A stretch of 10,096 nucleotides of DNA, taken from NCBI GenBank assembly GCA_040384645.1, contig JAZKIX010000227.1:1-10096 (forward strand), written 5' to 3'. Positions 6,841 to 10,096 of this stretch are shown one piece after another. Numbering within the stretch: the stretch's first letter is position 1; every line of letters starts with the position of its first letter. The stretch comes from JAZKIX01 sp040384645 (GTDB taxonomy: Bacteria; Pseudomonadota; Gammaproteobacteria; Burkholderiales; Burkholderiaceae_D). The position numbers and the translations under genes are program-made. The notes under the pieces were generated by a model that saw nothing but the letters and a program-made list of their open reading frames with translations, did no database searches and was not told where the DNA came from.

Positions 6841-7524
6841 ATGACGTTACGTTTAGGCGATGCCGCTCCAAATTTTGAACAAAGTTCTTCCATAGGCCCG
6901 CTCCAGTTTTATGACTGGGCGGGTTCTTCTTGGGTCGTATTATTTTCGCATCCAGCTGATTTCACGCCGGTTTGCACTACCGAATTGGGTTTGACGGCCA
7001 AGCTCAAGCCCGAATTTGACAAGCGCAATGTGAAGGCGATTGCATTGTCGGTAGATCCAGTTGAATCGCATCAAAAATGGATCAAGGATATCGAAGAGAC
7101 CCAAAATACGGTCGTTGGTTTCCCCATCATTGCCGATGCCGACAAAAAGGTCGCGGCCTTGTACGATATGATCCATCCCGAGCAATCTGCCACGATGACG
7201 GTACGCTCCTTGTTTGTGATTGATCCAAACAAGAAGGTGCGATTGATCATCACTTATCCGATGAGTACCGGCCGCAATTTTGATGAAGTACTGCGTGTGA
7301 TCGATGCCTTGCAACTGACCGATAGCTACACCGTGGCTACACCGGGCAATTGGCGTGATGGCGATGACGTGATCATCCCGTTGACTGTGCAGGATGAAGC
7401 CGTGATCAAGCAGAAATATCCGAAAGGCTATACCGCGCCTAGACCGTATCTACGTCTGACGCCACAGCCAAACAAATCACCTTCGGCGGGCGAAAACAAA
7501 GGCGCTTGTGGGCGCCTTTTTTGA
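6841..7524 (+). CDS. Peroxiredoxin, 1-Cys (Prx6-like) class, with extended C-terminus
   Basis: This AhpC/TSA-family thiol peroxidase should reduce hydrogen peroxide and organic peroxides in the cytoplasm. The active site HPADFTPVCTTELG gives the peroxidatic Cys45 with the PxxxTxxC signature (Pro38, Thr42). TVRSLFVIDP and GRNFDEVLRVIDALQ, then TPGNWRDGDDV, place it in the long Prx6-like group. The usual C-terminal end in close relatives is about PYLRLTPQPNK/R near residue 212. Here the frame continues for 15 more residues, SPSAGENKGACGRLF, through the arms of the gene's own terminator to a TGA at 7522-7524. Codon 213 is TCA (7477-7479), one base from a stop, so a stop-loss change is likely. 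The tail adds Cys223, the only cysteine besides Cys45. AGGAGA (6830-6835) precedes the ATG. The gene is probably expressed on its own or with dsbD. Confidence 0.93.
   Translation: MTLRLGDAAPNFEQSSSIGPLQFYDWAGSSWVVLFSHPADFTPVCTTELGLTAKLKPEFDKRNVKAIALSVDPVESHQKWIKDIEETQNTVVGFPIIADADKKVAALYDMIHPEQSATMTVRSLFVIDPNKKVRLIITYPMSTGRNFDEVLRVIDALQLTDSYTVATPGNWRDGDDVIIPLTVQDEAVIKQKYPKGYTAPRPYLRLTPQPNKSPSAGENKGACGRLF
7498..7522 (+). terminator. Intrinsic terminator overlapping the peroxiredoxin 3' end
   Basis: AAAGGCGC (7498-7505) pairs with GCGCCTTT (7512-7519) around the loop TTGTGG, followed by T residues to 7522. This is a well-formed Rho-independent terminator. It lies inside the annotated reading frame: the hairpin encodes Lys-Gly-Ala-Cys-Gly-Arg-Leu-Phe, and the TGA stop begins with the last T of the U-tract. 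A ribosome reaching the stop would cover the hairpin, which would be disturbed during translation. Confidence 0.88.
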
Positions 7525-7583
7525 TAAATACGGGGAGTATAGGCGAAAAATATGCCGTTCCCGCACGTATTTTGCGCATCAAA

Positions 7584-7607
7584 AATAATACTGTGGGTAG
7601 TATTATT
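7584..7607 (-). terminator. A/T-rich hairpin downstream of corA
   Basis: AATAATACT (7584-7592) and AGTATTATT (7599-7607) form a perfect nine-base-pair stem with the loop GTGGGT. Read on the - strand after corA, it is followed by three further T residues, so it could end the hemB-corA transcript. The stem has only one G-C pair, so it would be a weak terminator. The GTGGGT of the loop is repeated at 7608-7613. It lies in the 129-base spacer between two converging genes, where nothing else is evident. Confidence 0.4.
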
Positions 7608-7653
7608 GTGGGTCAAGAGGCACCAAAAAACCTCGCACATCTAAACGCGACCG

Positions 7654-8781
7654 CTAATGTGGTTCCAAATCTGCCTGGTCTTCTAAATACTTTTTCCGCC
7701 TAAAGAAAATCACGAGTCCGATTGCGATCGTGCTCATTGCGCCGATTGAGACCCAGAAACCATATGCTTGCTTCAGTAGCGGCATCTCAACAAAATTCAT
7801 CCCAAAAATCCCAGTGACCAGAGTCAGCGGCATAAATAGCGCAGTGATGACGGTAAGCGTGCGCATGATTTCACTGGTGCGATGCGCCATCGCGGAAAAA
7901 TGAATTTGCACCGCCGACTCCAACGATGCTTCCAGTCGCCGGGCGTGATTCAAGACCCGCGCAATATGTTCCATCACATCATTAACGCGCACCAAAAGCA
8001 GATCCTGGGCGCGGATCGCAGCGTTGATGTCTGCTGCTGTAGTGTCACGCAAAGCGCGCGTATCGATGAAATGATCGCGCAGTTCTTGCATGGCGTCGTG
8101 CTGTTCTTCGCAGAGGTTATCTAACCGCCGCAAAGCGATCCGTGCCTCTAAGAGTGCGACCCAATCCTTGAATGGGCGGCGCGGATCAAGCAAGGCGTGT
8201 TGCCAGCGGTCGAGTTGGTGCGTGAGCGGTTGGCGTAATTCGAGAAACTGATCAACCATCGCATTCAACAGCCGCAACATCAGTTCCTCGGGCGATTGCG
8301 GTGGTCGATTGGCGTGGCTGCCGTTTTCTGGCCGGCTGCGGTATTCCAGCAAACGGACACGGGCCGCCGCAACGGTGCGGCTACTGGGGTTGCGTACTGT
8401 GATGAGCGCACGGTCAGTCAAGATAAAACTAATAGGTTGAGTCACGAGCTTGCTAAGTGCCGCCGGAATCTTGCGCTTGTGGGTGGTTTGCGCAGGAATA
8501 GGTTCGGGAACATTTCCAAGCATCAATTTGCGAAACACCACCATCGCGTAGTCTTGGGTCGCATCGAAATACGAAGGATGCGCGAGATTGGCGATGTCGA
8601 TTAAGTGCGGATCGAAAATCTGGGTTCCGGTAAGCGCACTGACTTTGCTGCGCCAGCCGTCCGGGTCGGCACTTACTTCCTCATGGGTCGAGTCGATCCA
8701 GAGAAAGCCTTGCAAAAAAGCGCTGTCGGACAGGTCTGGCTGGAGTGTGGCCTGCTCAGCGGAAATATGAAAAACATCCAT
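7654..8781 (-). CDS. corA: CorA-family divalent metal ion transporter (Mg2+/Co2+, possibly Zn2+)
   Basis: CorA proteins are homopentameric inner-membrane channels for Mg2+ and related ions. The 375-residue product has the family layout: a large cytoplasmic N-terminal domain, a long helical stalk (about 190-300, rich in Leu, Arg and Glu), and two C-terminal membrane helices. The first helix (about 305-326) ends in the signature Gly-Met-Asn at 327-329 (TGIFGMNF), which forms the selectivity filter. The second helix (about 341-360) is followed by the basic FFRRKKYLEDQ end. Whether it carries Mg2+ or is a ZntB-like zinc exporter cannot be told from the motif, so the symbol is a family label. The ATG has GGAGG (complement of 8795-8799) 13 bases upstream, rather far. 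It begins 23 bases after the hemB stop on the same strand, so the two should be cotranscribed. Confidence 0.88.
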   Translation of the reverse strand: MDVFHISAEQATLQPDLSDSAFLQGFLWIDSTHEEVSADPDGWRSKVSALTGTQIFDPHLIDIANLAHPSYFDATQDYAMVVFRKLMLGNVPEPIPAQTTHKRKIPAALSKLVTQPISFILTDRALITVRNPSSRTVAAARVRLLEYRSRPENGSHANRPPQSPEELMLRLLNAMVDQFLELRQPLTHQLDRWQHALLDPRRPFKDWVALLEARIALRRLDNLCEEQHDAMQELRDHFIDTRALRDTTAADINAAIRAQDLLLVRVNDVMEHIARVLNHARRLEASLESAVQIHFSAMAHRTSEIMRTLTVITALFMPLTLVTGIFGMNFVEMPLLKQAYGFWVSIGAMSTIAIGLVIFFRRKKYLEDQADLEPH

Positions 8782-8804
8782 GACAATTCTACGGCCTCCG
8801 CAAG

Positions 8805-9824
8805 TCAGGCTTGCTGCTTGAGCAGCCGCGCAATATCGCGTGCGAAATAGGTCAAGACGCCATCCGCGCCGGCGCGCTTGAAGGCGAGCATGGCTTCCAG
8901 CATGACTTTGTCATGATCGATCCAGCCATTTTGGGCGGCCGCTTTGATCATCGCGTATTCGCCGCTGACTTGATAGGCGAAAGTCGGCACTTTCAATTCC
9001 GATTTGATGCGGCGCACGATGTCCAGATAAGGCATGCCGGGTTTGACCATCACCATATCGGCGCCTTCCGCAATGTCGAGCGCTACTTCACGCACGGCTT
9101 CATCGCTATTGGCCGGATCCATTTGATAGCTTGCTTTATTGCTCTTTCCAAGCGTGGCGCTGGAACCGACCGCATCGCGGAAAGGGCCGTAAAATGCCGA
9201 CGCGTATTTGGCCGAATACGCCATGATGCGGGTATGGATGAAGCCGGCCGCTTCTAGCCCGCCACGGATAATACCGATCCTGCCATCCATCATGTCCGAG
9301 GGCGCGACGATATCAACACCTGATTGCGCTTGCACCAGCGCCTGTTTTACCAGGACCTCGCAAGTTTCGTCATTGAGCACATAGCCGTTGGCATCGATCA
9401 GGCCATCTTGCCCGTGGCTGGTATAGGGGTCGAGCGCGATATCGGTCACGATGCCCAGCTCAGGGAAGCGCTTCTTTAGTTCGCGCACGGCAAGCGGCAC
9501 CAGGCCGTTGGGGTTGACAGCTTCGATGCCATTCGGCGTCTTCAGACTGGCGTCTATGACGGGAAACAGGGCGATAGCGGGGATGCCCAAGGTGACGCAT
9601 TCTTCCGCCACTGTCAGTAAGTGATCCAAAGTCAGGCGCTCGACACCGGGCATCGATGCCACGTCTTGCCTTTGATTGTTGCCGGCCATGACAAAGACGG
9701 GATAGATCAGGTCGGATGCGGTGACCACGTTTTCACGCATTAATGCACGCGAAAAAGTGTCTTTGCGCATGCGGCGCAGACGCGTGGCTGGGTATTGAGT
9801 AGCGGCAAGACTAAAAGCAGGCAT
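8805..9824 (-). CDS. hemB: Porphobilinogen synthase (delta-aminolevulinic acid dehydratase)
   Basis: HemB joins two 5-aminolevulinate molecules into porphobilinogen, the first pyrrole of haem synthesis, in the cytoplasm. The frame is open from TTG 9842, but ATG 9824 gives MPAFSLAATQYPATRLRRMRKD and 339 residues, close to family length. The ribosome-binding site upstream is weak (GGATAA). Both Schiff-base lysines are present: Lys206 in MAYSAKYASAFYGPFRDA and Lys261 in MVMVKPGMPYLDIV. The metal region reads IALDPYTSHGQDG instead of the cysteine triad of zinc enzymes. This is the Mg2+-dependent type known from Pseudomonas and many betaproteobacteria. corA follows after 23 bases. The structured region upstream may hold its control signals. 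Confidence 0.96.
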   Translation of the reverse strand: MPAFSLAATQYPATRLRRMRKDTFSRALMRENVVTASDLIYPVFVMAGNNQRQDVASMPGVERLTLDHLLTVAEECVTLGIPAIALFPVIDASLKTPNGIEAVNPNGLVPLAVRELKKRFPELGIVTDIALDPYTSHGQDGLIDANGYVLNDETCEVLVKQALVQAQSGVDIVAPSDMMDGRIGIIRGGLEAAGFIHTRIMAYSAKYASAFYGPFRDAVGSSATLGKSNKASYQMDPANSDEAVREVALDIAEGADMVMVKPGMPYLDIVRRIKSELKVPTFAYQVSGEYAMIKAAAQNGWIDHDKVMLEAMLAFKRAGADGVLTYFARDIARLLKQQA

Positions 9825-9907
9825 AACAATTATCCAAAACAAAGTGACCGCGGCGATGAACTAAATAGAGCGCGCCCTATCCTAGCTGCAGGCGAGTAAT
9901 CTCACCT

Positions 9908-9929
9908 CCCGCTCCCCTCCCTGAGCGGG
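9908..9929. repeat. C-rich hairpin upstream of hemB
   Basis: CCCGCTC (9908-9914) and GAGCGGG (9923-9929) form a perfect seven-base-pair stem with an eight-base loop CCCTCCCT. On the + strand the arm and loop, with CACCTCCC just before, carry several CCTCC-like motifs that can pair with Shine-Dalgarno sequences. On the - strand the same bases hold four G-runs (complements of 9908-9910, 9914-9917, 9919-9921, 9930-9933) that might fold as a quadruplex in the hemB leader. Confidence 0.45.
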
Positions 9930-9964
9930 CCCCTGTCGCGCACCATGCGTGGTAGGGTATTTTG

Positions 9965-9999
9965 TCCCTGGAGCGGCAAACGCCCTCCAGGGATTTTTT
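9965..9999 (+). terminator. Orphan intrinsic terminator pointing away from hemB
   Basis: TCCCTGGAG (9965-9973) pairs perfectly with CTCCAGGGA (9985-9993). A short GGC/GCC pair continues the stem inside, and six T residues (9994-9999) follow. This is as good as the rplQ terminator. No + strand protein gene lies in front of it. On the - strand it is preceded rather than followed by the homopolymer, so it cannot end a transcript there. It therefore suggests a + strand transcript starting between hemB and this point. Confidence 0.82.
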
Positions 10000-10023
10000 G
10001 CCGAAAATAGGACGGAGGGCGTT
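9979..10023 (-). promoter_or_regulatory. Possible alternative-folding leader of hemB
   Basis: AACGCCCTCC (9979-9988) and GGAGGGCGTT (10014-10023) are perfectly complementary over ten bases. The left element overlaps the right arm of the 9965-9993 hairpin, so in a - strand transcript heading to hemB the two stems exclude each other. Such paired alternatives occur in attenuators and riboswitches. No U-tract follows on the - strand, so control by termination is not indicated. The hemB start lies over 150 bases away. This is inference from base pairing only. Confidence 0.3.
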
Positions 10024-10034
10024 CACGACGTGAA
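10022..10034. promoter_or_regulatory. Operator-like palindrome upstream of hemB
   Basis: TTCACG and CGTGAA flank a central A in a perfect 13-base inverted repeat, directly next to TATATA (10035-10040). On the - strand the neighbouring TATATT could be a -10 box for hemB, with the palindrome at the transcription start, but no -35 is visible 16-18 bases away. A dimeric repressor site is plausible, but the regulator is unknown. Confidence 0.3.
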
Positions 10035-10096
10035 TATATACAGGTAGGGGTATTTTATTTGACGCAGGTAAAACGTGCGGAATAGCTAGTAAAAAG

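Larger units (their letters stand above)
9885..9999 (+). ncRNA. Candidate small RNA ending at the orphan terminator
   Basis: About 115 bases between the hemB 5' region and the orphan terminator carry no coding frame. They contain a C-rich hairpin (9908-9929), a small dyad ACCA/TGGT (9942-9953) and a terminator hairpin with U-tract. TATCCT at 9878-9883 is a poor -10 candidate without a convincing -35, so the 5' end given here is a guess. The loop motifs resemble anti-Shine-Dalgarno loops of some trans-acting RNAs. It does not resemble 6S RNA, tmRNA or SRP RNA as far as I can judge. Confidence 0.35.

Noticed and set aside
8811..9257. 148-residue + strand frame over hemB
   Set aside because: It is histidine-rich low-quality sequence antisense to the HemB active-site region, as expected for a shadow frame.
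9825..9842. hemB start at TTG 9842
   Set aside because: ATG 9824 gives a normal-length protein, and the TTG has no visible ribosome-binding site.
9885..9999. 6S RNA, tmRNA or SRP RNA
   Set aside because: The segment is too short for 6S or tmRNA, has no end-to-end closing stem, and lacks the GGUCAGGUCCGGAAGGAAGC-type SRP core.
10059..10096. + strand promoter with -35 TTGACG at 10059-10064
   Set aside because: The -35 is good, but hexamers at the right distance (ATAGCT, TAGCTA) are poor -10 boxes, and the downstream gene is outside the window.

Overview
The window is a conserved chromosomal segment, most likely from a betaproteobacterium of the order Burkholderiales and possibly the Oxalobacteraceae. 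The evidence is the gene order secY-infA-rpmJ-rpsM-rpsK-rpsD-rpoA-rplQ followed by dsbD and hemB, the 207-residue S4, and a HemB of the type that lacks the zinc-site cysteines. The genus assignment is not firm. The ribosomal half looks clearly richer in A+T than the corA/hemB end.

Bases 1-4600 (+ strand) hold the end of the spc operon and the whole alpha operon. They encode the C-terminal two-thirds of the translocon pore SecY, initiation factor IF-1, ribosomal proteins L36, S13, S11 and S4, the RNA polymerase alpha subunit, and L17. A strong intrinsic terminator closes the cluster after rplQ. Terminator-like hairpins also lie between rpsK and rpsD and between rpsD and rpoA. A consensus -10 box and two perfect hairpins lie between rpoA and rplQ. 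This suggests that the cluster is expressed as partly uncoupled segments.

Bases 4836-7524 (+ strand) hold dsbD, an inner-membrane protein that carries reducing power to the periplasm, and a peroxiredoxin of the 1-Cys (Prx6-like) class. The peroxiredoxin is unusual. It appears to have lost its normal stop codon and reads through its own terminator, which adds a 15-residue tail with a second cysteine.

Bases 7654-9824 (- strand) hold a short operon, hemB then corA. It encodes porphobilinogen synthase of haem synthesis and a CorA-type divalent-metal transporter. HemB of this class uses Mg2+, so a link between the two is conceivable but unproven. corA and the peroxiredoxin gene converge on a 129-base spacer.

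Bases 9825-10096 hold no recognisable protein gene but are rich in structure. They contain a strong intrinsic terminator pointing away from hemB with no gene in front of it, a C-rich hairpin, a competing long-range stem, an operator-like palindrome and an imperfect direct repeat. This is the best place in the window for something undescribed: a small RNA on the + strand, a regulated hemB leader on the - strand, or both. No mobile element, CRISPR array, tRNA or rRNA was seen.
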